From the NCBI GenBank assembly GCA_934489015.1, contig CAKSSN010000013.1, positions 1 to 64,000 on the forward strand: 64,000 bases of DNA, in the 5' to 3' direction. This DNA is from an uncultured Clostridia bacterium. GTDB taxonomy: Bacteria > Bacillota > Clostridia > UBA1381. Each line of letters begins with the position of its first letter. Within the stretch, counting starts at the first letter, position 1. The notes beneath the pieces are model-generated. The model did not search any database. It saw only the letters and a list, made by a program, of their open reading frames with translations, and was not told the origin of the DNA. The position numbers and the translations under genes are program-made. Shown here piece after piece: positions 28,123 to 36,006 of the stretch.

Positions 28123-29421
28123 ATGAGAAAAATCAAAGTCGGTGTTTTGGGCGGATATCGCGGCTCAAGCATGATTAACTACTGCAAAATTGCCGATAAT
28201 GCAGAAATAGTGGCAATCTGCGATAATAATGAGGATGTTCTAAACGAACAAAAAAAGAACTGCAAGAATTTTAATATTACATTTTATGATAATTTCAACA
28301 ATTTCATAAAGCACGATATGGATGCCGTAGTTCTTGCAAACTATGCAAATGAACACGCACCGTTTGCAATAAAAGCAATGAAAGCCGGAAAACACGTATT
28401 TTCAGAGGTTCTTCCCGTGCAGACAATGAAGGAAGCCGTTGAGCTTGTTGAAGCTGTAGAAGAAACGGGCATGATTTACGCTTATGGTGAAAATTATTGC
28501 TATATGCCGGCACCATATGAAATGAAAAGATTATATCAACTAAATAAAATAGGTGAATTTGAATATGGGGAATGTGAATATATACACAACTGTGAATCCA
28601 TATGGCCTGATATTACATACGGCGACAAAAATCACTGGCGCAACAATATGTATTCTACATTTTACTGTACTCACTCGCTCGGTCCGATTATACATTCCAC
28701 ATCGCTTCGACCTGTAAAAGTAATTGGAATTGAAAGCACTATGAACGAAAGAAAGCTTCGTCGCGGAGCCAAAGGAGGTCTGTTCGGACTTGAAATGGTT
28801 ACATTAGAAAACGGTGGAATAATAAAGAGCATTCACGGTAGTCTGTATGAAAATTCTGTTTGGTACTCCATGTACGGAAGCAAAGGCCGAATGGAATGCC
28901 CTAGAGAAGATGCAAATGCTGATCATGTTTCGCGCATATACGTAAACTGCGATAAACTTGAAGGTGAATATAAAGAAAGACCCTGTGAAAATTATATGCC
29001 CTCACGTGAGCTTGATGATATATGCAAGGACTTCGGTCACGGCGGTTCGGATTTCTATACAATGTACCACTTCATAGAAAAAGTTCTCGGTAATCCTTCA
29101 GCGGATATTATAGATGTTTACGAGGCATTGGATATGTTTCTCCCGGGAATGTTTGCATACCGTTCTATTCTCGCCGGTGGGAAAGCTATGGATATACCAA
29201 ATTTAAGAAACAAATTCGAGCGTGATTCATGGCGCAATGATACTGCCTGCACCGACCCTAAAGTTGCTGGAAGTATGCTGCTACCTACATCCGTAAACGG
29301 CACACCCGACATCGATGATGAAGTATATGAAGCAATAAAGGAAAAGTGGCTTGCAGACTGCAACTCTGAAGATAGCTATCGCAGCGAAGAATTTAAAAAG
29401 AATTTAAAGGATGACAAATAA
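28123..29421 (+). CDS. Gfo/Idh/MocA-family NAD(P)-dependent oxidoreductase
   Basis: A 432-aa cytoplasmic dehydrogenase. The N-terminal Rossmann fold starts VGVLGGYRGSSM (glycine-rich dinucleotide loop) and continues with AEIVAICDNN. ANEHAPFAIKAMKAGKHVFSEV contains the usual GKHVxxEx block; here the lysine of the common EKP motif is not obvious (SEVLPV). The C-terminal domain has CTHSLGP and ends about 430 residues, near the family norm. Members oxidise or epimerise sugars, uronic acids and cyclitols; the substrate cannot be told. AAGGAG lies 9 nt before the ATG. The gene shares one base with the EamA gene (TAATG). Confidence 0.88.
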   Translation: MRKIKVGVLGGYRGSSMINYCKIADNAEIVAICDNNEDVLNEQKKNCKNFNITFYDNFNNFIKHDMDAVVLANYANEHAPFAIKAMKAGKHVFSEVLPVQTMKEAVELVEAVEETGMIYAYGENYCYMPAPYEMKRLYQLNKIGEFEYGECEYIHNCESIWPDITYGDKNHWRNNMYSTFYCTHSLGPIIHSTSLRPVKVIGIESTMNERKLRRGAKGGLFGLEMVTLENGGIIKSIHGSLYENSVWYSMYGSKGRMECPREDANADHVSRIYVNCDKLEGEYKERPCENYMPSRELDDICKDFGHGGSDFYTMYHFIEKVLGNPSADIIDVYEALDMFLPGMFAYRSILAGGKAMDIPNLRNKFERDSWRNDTACTDPKVAGSMLLPTSVNGTPDIDDEVYEAIKEKWLADCNSEDSYRSEEFKKNLKDDK

Positions 29422-30272
29422 TGTACTATTTAATACTTGTAATTGCCGCTGTTTTATTCTCATCACAATTTTTGTTTAATCAGGAATTTGAAAAAGAATG
29501 CGGCTCATCATTTACTGCGTCATTGCTATTTTCATTGTGTACATCTATAAGTGGTTTTTTGGTATTGTTTGTAATAAACGGATTTCAGCTAAATTTTTCT
29601 TGGTTTTCTCTGTTTATTGCCGCAATATACGCTCTCGCAAATATTTTGTATAGCATTGCAAGCATAAAATCATTTGAATCGGTAAATCTTTCGGTTTACT
29701 CTGTCTTTGCCATGCTCGGTGGAATGTTAATCCCATCAGTTTACGGAATAATATTCTGCAATGAAGAAATAACACTGATGAAAATTCTCTGTTGTATATT
29801 TATTGCCATTGCTTTGTTTTTCACTATAGATACGAAAAGGCAATCAGGGAAAAAAATATACTATATCACAGTATTTATATTGAATGGTATGGTAGGGGTT
29901 TTATCGGTAATACATCAATCAGGCAGTTCAGCCGTTGACAGTTTTAGCTTTCTTATGCTTGCAAGAGTTTTTTCCTTGCTTATATGCGCTCCAATATATT
30001 TTTCAAAATATAAGAGCGCACCTAAGCTTACAAAAAAATCATTGATTTATTCTGCTGGTTTTGCGGTATTCTGTACTATCGGAAATTTACTGGTATTAAT
30101 TTCTTTGAAGCATATTCAAGCCTCCGTACAATACCCGATAATAACTGGTGGCGTTATGATTATATCACTCATTATAAGTATTATAAGAACGGAAAAAGTC
30201 AGCCGCAAAAATATAATATCAACCGTTATTGCCTTCATTTCAACTATTTTGATTGCAATACCAACTTTTTAA
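29421..30272 (+). CDS. EamA/DMT-superfamily transporter
   Basis: A 283-aa integral membrane protein with about ten helices in two five-helix halves, the layout of drug/metabolite transporters. Examples are ILVIAAVLFSSQFLF (start), AIYALANILYSIAS, VYSVFAMLGGMLIPSVYGII, and the late LVLISLKHIQASVQYPI and STVIAFISTILIAIP. It overlaps the oxidoreductase stop by one base, so the two act together; export or uptake of the oxidoreductase substrate or product is an inference. Confidence 0.85.
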   Translation: MYYLILVIAAVLFSSQFLFNQEFEKECGSSFTASLLFSLCTSISGFLVLFVINGFQLNFSWFSLFIAAIYALANILYSIASIKSFESVNLSVYSVFAMLGGMLIPSVYGIIFCNEEITLMKILCCIFIAIALFFTIDTKRQSGKKIYYITVFILNGMVGVLSVIHQSGSSAVDSFSFLMLARVFSLLICAPIYFSKYKSAPKLTKKSLIYSAGFAVFCTIGNLLVLISLKHIQASVQYPIITGGVMIISLIISIIRTEKVSRKNIISTVIAFISTILIAIPTF

Positions 30273-30412
30273 GTTACTGATAATGCGCATAAGTAAGTTG
30301 TTTGTTAATTATTTTGAACTTTTATTAAACTTATCAAAACACCAAAACATAGCGCAACACAAAACATATATATAATCGCAGCTTAATAATTTGTTTTAAC
30401 CTTTAATGAATG

Positions 30413-30457
30413 GGGCTGCTGCAAATGAACATTAAAAACGCTCATTTGCAGCAGCCC
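30413..30457 (+). terminator. Rho-independent terminator after the EamA gene
   Basis: GGGCTGCTGCAAATGA pairs perfectly over 16 bp with TCATTTGCAGCAGCCC across a 13-nt loop, followed by TAATTTATTTTT. It ends the 28123-30272 operon. Confidence 0.85.
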
Positions 30458-30754
30458 TAATTTATTTTTAATAATGAAACTTGCAATAAAAATATAGCGA
30501 TAGTGCAGATAAAATTCATCATTACCCACCACCGCAATAAACACTTTTACTGCAAACAATATGAAAACACATAACATACACATCGGATCAGCCTGAGCAA
30601 ATCACAATAAATCCGATCACGTTTACCAATACGCATATTGTACAACCAAAGACCGCTCTACATCTATGGTAGTTATTGGCTGTTTTTTCTTTTAGCAACA
30701 TCCATTTCATTTAGTTAATTTGATTTGGGCAAGACAAAAGAAAATTTTAAAAAA

Positions 30755-30806
30755 ATTTGTCACAAATCTTAAGGTTTTTGACTTGAATGTGGTTTAATAA
30801 TAGTAT
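30755..30806 (+). promoter_or_regulatory. Promoter and palindrome upstream of the sigma-like gene
   Basis: TTGACT (30778-30783), 17 bp, TAGTAT (30801-30806). Just upstream is the palindrome ATTTGT-C-ACAAAT (30755-30767), a likely operator. A related ATTTGTGAC occurs near 31860, upstream of the small gene and recombinase. Confidence 0.55.
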
Positions 30807-30860
30807 TAGAAATTGCTTTACAACAGATTTTTTTAATAAAAATTCTAGAGGTGGAGCAAA

Positions 30861-31211
30861 ATGACTAGTTTTTTTGAACAGCTTTTTAAACAAATGCTTC
30901 TTGAAAGGTATTCCAAAAGTAATAATTTTGATGAGGTCAAAGAAAGACCCATTAAAGTCACTAATGAATACAGAAAGATATTAGATAAGGTGGTGATAGG
31001 AATGATTTACGACTCTTTTGAAAACGAAAAAATCATTGATGCTATGCTGCATTTGACGAGATCTGAAAGAATTATCATAGTTTTTCATATAATAATGGAC
31101 ATGAAATTGGCAGAGATTGCATTTCTTCTAAATACATCTCTTGAAAGTACATATACACACAAAAGTATCGCATTAAAAAAACTCAAAGCAGAACTTGAAA
31201 GTATATCATAA
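30861..31211 (+). CDS. Sigma-70 region 4-like small regulator of the element
   Basis: A 116-aa protein. The N-terminal part is short and helical; the C-terminal half (about 68-112) is a sigma region-4 helix-turn-helix: LTRSERIIIVFHIIMDM, LAEIAFLLNTSLESTYTHK, then SIALKKLKAEL. Region 2, needed for -10 recognition, is absent, so it is a truncated sigma-like factor or HTH regulator. Proteins of this kind are common next to recombinases in Clostridia mobile elements. AGGTGGAG precedes the ATG by 6 nt. It likely controls expression of the element's genes; the target promoter is unknown. Confidence 0.65.
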   Translation: MTSFFEQLFKQMLLERYSKSNNFDEVKERPIKVTNEYRKILDKVVIGMIYDSFENEKIIDAMLHLTRSERIIIVFHIIMDMKLAEIAFLLNTSLESTYTHKSIALKKLKAELESIS

Positions 31212-31927
31212 TTAAAACCATATATCACAGAGAGCAATTTTACTGTTTTCTGTGATAGCAGATTATAATCTTATTAAAAAGCATTTATTGGTAGATGCTT
31301 TTTGATAGGCTGATAATTGCCTATCCTACAAAGAAAGCACTCAAAATAAAGATGGTGCAGTATAACGGCAAACAGATACATTCCGGTACAAATGAGCCAA
31401 GCGGCAGATACGCCAAGACGATAGTTTTGCTTCTACTTCATCCTTATTTCTAAGATGAAAAATTATCCGAGCGAAGAAATATCAGTGCTACAAAGTAAGT
31501 CAGCAACCTTGCAGGCGATGACTTTATATCGGGACAATGATACTTCTGTCCAGCCACAGTCCGAGCGGATAGCAATTCCGGTCCCCTGAAAAAGCACAGC
31601 TATTTAAAGAAAAGGCATTAATTGCCTGATAAGCAATGCCTTTACCGACCACCAAACGAGTTCAAGTCGAATTGTAAACGCCGTCGCAGGCAATGGGGAC
31701 AGCTCGGTCGGATGACGGAGAGGTGAAATTCCTATGGCGTGTTTATGCATAACACCGTCTGAAATTGCTGCAAAATAAAAATACGTTGTATTTCGTCTTT
31801 TTAGGCAAGTACGGCTTAATTTTAATATTAGAAATCAAAGCATTTTATAAATGTTTTAATTTGTGACATTAAATTTTGAATATGATACAAGCCGGTATAC
31901 ATATATTTAAATGAAAGGAGATTTTTT
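31212..31927 (+). other. 716-bp hairpin-rich gap with decayed reading frames
   Basis: No intact gene of normal size. Hairpins on the plus strand are ATCACAGA/TCTGTGAT (31224-31256), AAAAAGCAT/ATGCTTTTT (31276-31303, terminator-like, after the sigma-like gene), GATAGGC/GCCTATC (31304-31325) and AAAGGCATT/AATGCCTTT (31611-31643). A 44-codon frame at 31455-31589 (ends SERIAIPVP) and short frames near 31690-31770 look like broken coding remnants. The stretch could also hold a structured RNA. There is no start with a good SD until 31928. Confidence 0.5.
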
Positions 31928-32107
31928 ATGATTGATAAAAATATAAATGTAAGAATAACATCACCTTCATTTGACTTTAATGATAAAGAACATATATTGG
32001 CTATACAAATGGCTTTACTGCTTAGCTTGCATGAAAATAATAAAATAAGCCTTACCCAGTATGATAACGCTGTTAAGTTACTTGAAAAGAAATTCCGACA
32101 GCGTTAA
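31928..32107 (+). CDS. 59-aa SHOCT-like accessory protein of the serine recombinase
   Basis: A small protein with AAAGGAGA 6-7 nt before its ATG. The second half (LLSLHENNKISLTQYDNAV followed by KLLEKKF) resembles the SHOCT-type short helical motif found in small proteins beside phage and integrase genes. It ends 59 bp before the recombinase. By position it could be a directionality or expression factor for the recombinase; that is an inference from context, not from its sequence. Confidence 0.6.
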   Translation: MIDKNINVRITSPSFDFNDKEHILAIQMALLLSLHENNKISLTQYDNAVKLLEKKFRQR

Positions 32108-32166
32108 TTTTTTTTTGCAATAATCATAACATTGATATAAAATATCAGAGGAAGGAGCGTGAAGCC

Positions 32167-33777
32167 ATGCTGAAAGTTGCGGCATATTGTCGAGTATCGA
32201 CAGATAAAGATGACCAAATTAATTCATTTGAAAGTCAAAAAAATTTTTTTGAAAAACATATAAGTTTAAATCCCGATTGGGAAATGACAGAAATTTATGC
32301 AGATGAAGGATTGACAGGAACCAGCACAAAAAAAAGAAAGGCCTTTAACAAAATGATTGCGGATGCACATCTGGGTAAATTTGATCTGATACTTACAAAA
32401 GAAGTATCAAGATTTGCTCGAAATACAGTGGATACTCTGCAATATACAAGAGAATTAAAATCATTAAATATAGGCGTTAGGTTTTTACTTGATAATATAT
32501 TTACACTTGACCCCGACGCAGAACTTCGTTTGACAATCATGGCATCACTTGCACAAGAAGAAAGCAGAAAAACAAGCGAACGTGTAAAATGGGGTCAGAA
32601 ACGTCAAATGGAAAAAGGAGTTGTATTCGGCCGTGATATGCTTGGGTATGATGTTATAAACGGCAATATGTACATTAATCCGTCGGGCGCGGAAATTGTA
32701 AAGCTGATTTTTCACAAATTTGTTTTTGAAAGAAAAGGATGTTACACAATTGCCCGCGAGCTTCGGGAAGCAGGATATAAGACGATAACAGGAAATGCAA
32801 TATGGTCAAACACTGTTATACTAAAAATTCTCCGAAACGAAAAGTATTGCGGTGATTTGATTCAAAAGAAAACCTACACCCCTGATTATCTTACACATTC
32901 AAAAAAATATAATCATGGTGAAGAAGATTTTGTGACAATAATAAATCATCATGAACCCATTATTGACAGGGAAATTTGGGATATGGCGCAAGAGGAATTA
33001 AGAAAGAGAGCTCCATCCAATGAAACAAAATTAAAGCACAGTAATCGTTATCCGTTGTCGGGTAAGATATTTTGTGCTTCTTGCGGAGGACATTTTGTTT
33101 CCAGAACAAAAAAACGAAAAGATGGAAGCACATACAAAGCTTGGCGTTGTTTTGCAGCCGCACAGCATGGAACAGAAAAATTGGATGCTATGGGTAATAA
33201 AATAGGTTGTAATATTTCTGCGCAAATTCGTGATGAAGATTTTATGCTCATTATTCAAAAGGTTATAGAATCGCTTGAAATTAATCGTAAGACTATCGTA
33301 AACGGTATTTCCGATGTTTTAAAGACAGTATTTTCAAATAAAGACGACAATTATATAGACAAATCGAAAATAAATAAAAAAATTTACAATTTAAAAAACA
33401 AAATTGAAAGACTGCTTGAACTTTATTTAAGCGAGGACTTGAGCAAAGAGGGTTATCGAACAAAAAAATCTGAATATGAAACAGAAATTGCAAAACTCGA
33501 AAAACTACTTTCATCATCAGGAAACACAACGTACAATTATGATGCAGACTTAGCAATAAAAGATATATGTAATTACATAAAAAAGATTTTGGACGGAACA
33601 GAGCGTGATGAGATATTTTATAAGAATCTTGTCGAAAAAATTGTTGTATATAACAGGGAGAGAATGGATGTTTATTTAAATTTGCTCCCGCACAAGTGGT
33701 GTGTGGTGCTTAATTCCATATTGGAAGAAGGCAGTTTGTGCGGGAGCATTTTGAACACGACCTACCTATATCGGTAA
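32167..33777 (+). CDS. Large serine recombinase (site-specific integrase)
   Basis: A 536-aa large serine recombinase that integrates or excises its element. The N-terminal resolvase domain (about 3-150) starts AAYCRVSTD with the nucleophile Ser11 and has the TKEVSRFARNTVD and LTIMASLAQEESRKTSERVKWG blocks. The recombinase domain (about 165-275) includes YTIARELREAGY and ILRNEKYCGD. A zinc ribbon has CASCGGHF with later paired cysteines (RCFAA, GCN). A coiled coil (about 395-450) precedes the C-terminus. The last codons (Leu-Tyr-Arg-stop) lie in DNA that is part of cotJC on the other strand, so the gene crosses the attachment site. AGGAAGGAG lies upstream. Confidence 0.93.
   Translation: MLKVAAYCRVSTDKDDQINSFESQKNFFEKHISLNPDWEMTEIYADEGLTGTSTKKRKAFNKMIADAHLGKFDLILTKEVSRFARNTVDTLQYTRELKSLNIGVRFLLDNIFTLDPDAELRLTIMASLAQEESRKTSERVKWGQKRQMEKGVVFGRDMLGYDVINGNMYINPSGAEIVKLIFHKFVFERKGCYTIARELREAGYKTITGNAIWSNTVILKILRNEKYCGDLIQKKTYTPDYLTHSKKYNHGEEDFVTIINHHEPIIDREIWDMAQEELRKRAPSNETKLKHSNRYPLSGKIFCASCGGHFVSRTKKRKDGSTYKAWRCFAAAQHGTEKLDAMGNKIGCNISAQIRDEDFMLIIQKVIESLEINRKTIVNGISDVLKTVFSNKDDNYIDKSKINKKIYNLKNKIERLLELYLSEDLSKEGYRTKKSEYETEIAKLEKLLSSSGNTTYNYDADLAIKDICNYIKKILDGTERDEIFYKNLVEKIVVYNRERMDVYLNLLPHKWCVVLNSILEEGSLCGSILNTTYLYR
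33758..33777. other. Right attachment site of the element inside cotJC
   Basis: Reading cotJC leftwards, the conserved run GLLTDIG is normal and then changes abruptly at about 33764 to RSCSK instead of the family's TEELAHLE. On the plus strand the same bases encode the last residues of the recombinase. The crossover must lie at or next to CCTACCTATATCGG; the exact core dinucleotide needs the other junction. Confidence 0.7.
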
Positions 33778-33949
33778 GAAGTCCCTTTGAAATATCGTCC
33801 GGCATAATATACCTTTGCGTCAAATATCTCAGAGACGCTCCCAATTCACCGGCTGGACCACCGTATTGTGTGACGATAATGTTTGCCAGGCGCGGATTTG
33901 TCTTCTTAATACGTATAGGTCTTTCAAGGAATTTTTTATACTCGAACAT
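33764..33949 (-). pseudogene. cotJC: cotJC 5' fragment, interrupted by the recombinase element
   Basis: The first 62 codons match CotJC, the manganese-catalase-like spore coat protein: FEYKKFLERPIRIK, then VTQYGGPAGELGASLRYL and QRYIMPDDISKGLLTDIG. After that the frame runs into element DNA and stops at 33710. The remaining two thirds of CotJC, including the metal-binding helices, are not found elsewhere in the window. It starts at an ATG sharing one base with the cotJB stop. Either the gene was inactivated or the element is excised in sporulating cells to restore it, as known for skin-type elements. Confidence 0.85.
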
Positions 33950-34206
33950 TATTTATTCGCCTCTCTTTCCCACGGCCACGGCGAATTAAGCCAATCGAAC
34001 GCTTCATTTGCAGCGCTTGCAAAGCCCGTGAGCGGGCCGTTCACCTTTTCATACTCCGCCATTGTATTTTTTGCTCTGCAAACAAGCTCCTTGTACATTT
34101 CAAAAGCTTTTTTATCCTCCGGATGAGTATCTAAATAAAGCAGCATATCATATGCCGCAAATCTATAGCCAAGCATACGATTCATTAAATCATTATTATT
34201 TTCCAT
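33949..34206 (-). CDS. cotJB: Spore coat protein CotJB
   Basis: An 85-aa small protein of the CotJB family. Matching blocks are YRFAAYDMLLYLDTHPEDKKA, and the C-terminal WLNSPWPWE, which is diagnostic. In Bacillus and Clostridia CotJB belongs to the cotJABC operon transcribed in the mother cell and is part of the inner spore coat. The start is the ATG at 34206, overlapping the cotJA stop (TGATG) with GGAGGG 9 nt upstream. Confidence 0.9.
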   Translation of the reverse strand: MENNNDLMNRMLGYRFAAYDMLLYLDTHPEDKKAFEMYKELVCRAKNTMAEYEKVNGPLTGFASAANEAFDWLNSPWPWEREANK

Positions 34207-34388
34207 CAATGAACACCCTCCTGTTTACATACTTTACCATATTCGTCTATAGTCAATGAGAGCTCCGGAAACAATGTTCCGGCCTCAAGGCTTTTTTCCG
34301 GCGTATATGTTTTGCAAAGCTGCTGATACGGGACAAAGCCGTAGCCTATGCATGGACAAACCAAATTATTCGGCATTGAATTATCCAT
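34206..34388 (-). CDS. cotJA: Spore coat-associated protein CotJA
   Basis: A 60-aa protein of the CotJA family, with FVPYQQLCKTYTPEKSLEAG and TLFPELSLT matching the usual VPYQxWxxxYxPxxALxxGTxFPEL signature. It is the first gene of cotJABC. AAAGGAAG lies 6 nt before the ATG. Its presence shows the organism is, or descends from, a spore former. Confidence 0.9.
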   Translation of the reverse strand: MDNSMPNNLVCPCIGYGFVPYQQLCKTYTPEKSLEAGTLFPELSLTIDEYGKVCKQEGVH

Positions 34389-34420
34389 AAAAATCTTCCT
34401 TTCTGCACAATTATGCGTTT

Positions 34421-34451
34421 ATTGCAATAGTCTTGCAGTCTATAATATGAC
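34421..34451 (-). promoter_or_regulatory. Possible sigma-E-like promoter of cotJAB(C)
   Basis: GTCATATT (34451-34444), which resembles the sigma-E -35 element, is followed after 15 bp by ATTGCAAT (34428-34421), a weak match to CATACAAT. The position, about 35 bp before the cotJA ATG, is right for a mother-cell promoter. Confidence 0.3.
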
Positions 34452-34494
34452 ATAATTCGCGCATTTGTGACTTTAACGGCTCATTTTCTTAGGA

Positions 34495-34530
34495 ATATTA
34501 AAGCGCAGCAGTCATCTAAGCCGCTGCACT
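34495..34530 (-). terminator. Terminator after the methyltransferase gene
   Basis: On the minus strand AGTGCAGCGG pairs with CTGCTGCGCT (ten pairs with two G-U) and is followed by TTTAATATT. It separates the TetR-methyltransferase unit from cotJA. Confidence 0.6.
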
Positions 34531-34570
34531 GTAAAAGTCCGACTTTTGCTATCGGCACATTTATACATCA

Positions 34571-35170
34571 TTAATCTAATTTAATAACGGCAATATCGCA
34601 CGCCATTCGTCCCTCAACAACATAATGCTTCACATTTTTATATCCCAAAGACAGAAAAAATTCCTCATATGTTTTTCTGTCAAACCGGCGGCTGAAATTC
34701 ACTCCTATCAGTTCTAAAAAGCGCACTGCCGCGCGATTTGAATTTGATGAATTATTGATATATGTGGGAATAATCAGCTCTCCGCCGTTTTTGCAAACCC
34801 GCTCAAGCTCCTTTAATGCCGCATAAGGCTCCGTCAAAAGATGAATAACATTCCCGGCGACGACCTTATCAAAGGAATTGTCCAGAAAGCTTAAATTTGT
34901 AATATCCGCCTTTTCGATCTTTACATTTTTATATAGCGCAAGCTTTTTCCTTGCTCTTCGGAGCATTCCGTCGGCATAATCGGTTGCTATCAGCGAGCGG
35001 CATTTTTTTGCAATGCTAACGCTTATTGCGCCTGTTCCGCAGGCACACTCCAAAACGCTGTCGCGTTCGCCGATAAGCTCCGCAACTCTATCTCCGAGCT
35101 CTGTGTAAACCTTTTTATTATATATGTTTTCAAACAAATCATAAAATCCCGCTGCTTTACTCCAAAACAT
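34571..35170 (-). CDS. Class I SAM-dependent methyltransferase (UbiE-like)
   Basis: A 199-aa Rossmann-fold methyltransferase. Motif I is VLECACGTGAISVSIA, followed by LIATDYADGMLRRARKKL (acidic ribose-binding residue) and FDKVVAGNVIHLL. The C-terminal RAAVRFLELIGVNF segment suits small-molecule methyltransferases. The start at 35170 has GGGAGGG 6 nt upstream. It lies 24 bp after the TetR gene on the same strand, so it is probably the regulator's target; the substrate is unknown. Confidence 0.82.
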   Translation of the reverse strand: MFWSKAAGFYDLFENIYNKKVYTELGDRVAELIGERDSVLECACGTGAISVSIAKKCRSLIATDYADGMLRRARKKLALYKNVKIEKADITNLSFLDNSFDKVVAGNVIHLLTEPYAALKELERVCKNGGELIIPTYINNSSNSNRAAVRFLELIGVNFSRRFDRKTYEEFFLSLGYKNVKHYVVEGRMACDIAVIKLD

Positions 35171-35194
35171 ACTGCACCCTCCCAAAACATTTAT

Positions 35195-35827
35195 TTATAT
35201 AGCCGTTTTTTGCCGCATATACATTTTGAAAAACTGCCTTACATGCTTCTTAATCAGGTCGATCACCTCATCCTCTCTGTCTGGCTCGCGGTCGCACAGA
35301 TTTATCCAGACCGAAACCGGAAGACACAGCTGCGCAGCCGCAATTTTAGCGTCACTATCCGCAAAAATTCCACGATTTATCAGAAAGCCTATAAGCCCCT
35401 CAAAATAATTCATAACATTTGCATAGTTTTGCTTCGTTTGCAGCTGTGCAAGCATCGGGCTTCGAAACTGCTCAATCGTAAGCATTTTTCTGCTTTTTGA
35501 AATATGCGGATCATGGATAATATATTTAGCCTGTCCCACTATCATCTGTATAACCGCATCAATATTCAACCTTTGATTATCTTCCGAAAGATAAGTCTTA
35601 GCCCAGTCCCTTTCCGAAAAAACCGTATGCCACTCATACTGCTTTAAAACCTCATTTATCAGGCTATCCAAAATCTCCTGCTTGTTTTCAAAATGGCTGT
35701 ATACGGAAGCCTTGCGGATGCTGACCTCATCCGCAATCTGCGAAACCGATGTTGCTTCAAAGCCCTGCGTTGAAAACAGCTCCAAAGCCGCATCTAAAAT
35801 TTTCTGTTTTGTACTTCTGTTATCCAT
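35195..35827 (-). CDS. TetR-family transcriptional regulator
   Basis: A 210-aa repressor. The N-terminal TetR HTH is clear: KILDAALELFSTQGFEATSV, SQIADEVSIRKASVYSHF, ENKQEILDSL. The ligand-binding domain includes SRKMLTIEQFRSPML and a C-terminal NLCDREPDRED. It is a paralogue of the TetR at 39700-40326: both share MLTIEQFRS/MMTIEQFRS and CDREPDRE/CDRQPERE. An operator palindrome lies within its own promoter spacer, so it is autoregulated and co-transcribed with the downstream methyltransferase. Confidence 0.92.
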   Translation of the reverse strand: MDNRSTKQKILDAALELFSTQGFEATSVSQIADEVSIRKASVYSHFENKQEILDSLINEVLKQYEWHTVFSERDWAKTYLSEDNQRLNIDAVIQMIVGQAKYIIHDPHISKSRKMLTIEQFRSPMLAQLQTKQNYANVMNYFEGLIGFLINRGIFADSDAKIAAAQLCLPVSVWINLCDREPDREDEVIDLIKKHVRQFFKMYMRQKTAI

Positions 35828-35861
35828 AGCTTGTATTCTCCCAAATTTAGTTTACATTTAT

Positions 35862-35890
35862 ATTATACCTACCGAACGATAGGCTGTCAA
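35862..35890 (-). promoter_or_regulatory. Consensus promoter with TetR operator in the spacer
   Basis: TTGACA (35890-35885), 17 bp, TATAAT (35867-35862). The spacer holds the palindrome CCTATCG-TT-CGGTAGG (35868-35883, one mismatch), so a bound repressor would block RNA polymerase directly. Confidence 0.8.
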
Positions 35891-35958
35891 TACAATTTTA
35901 AATTTTTTATGGAAGATGACGAAAGATGATGTTAAAAGCTTCTCTAAATAACGAACAA

Positions 35959-35993
35959 AAGCTGCAAAAAAGTCAACCGACCTTTTGCAGCTT
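35959..35993 (-). terminator. Terminator after the CAT-like gene
   Basis: AAGCTGCAAAA pairs over 11 bp with TTTTGCAGCTT across a 13-nt loop. On the minus strand it follows the CAT-like stop and is trailed by TTGTTCG; it can work in both directions. Confidence 0.7.
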
Positions 35994-36006
35994 CTTTCGA
36001 TTAATT

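Noticed and set aside
30383..30583. 66-codon minus-strand frame
   Set aside because: Runs through the terminator hairpin of the EamA gene; no SD.
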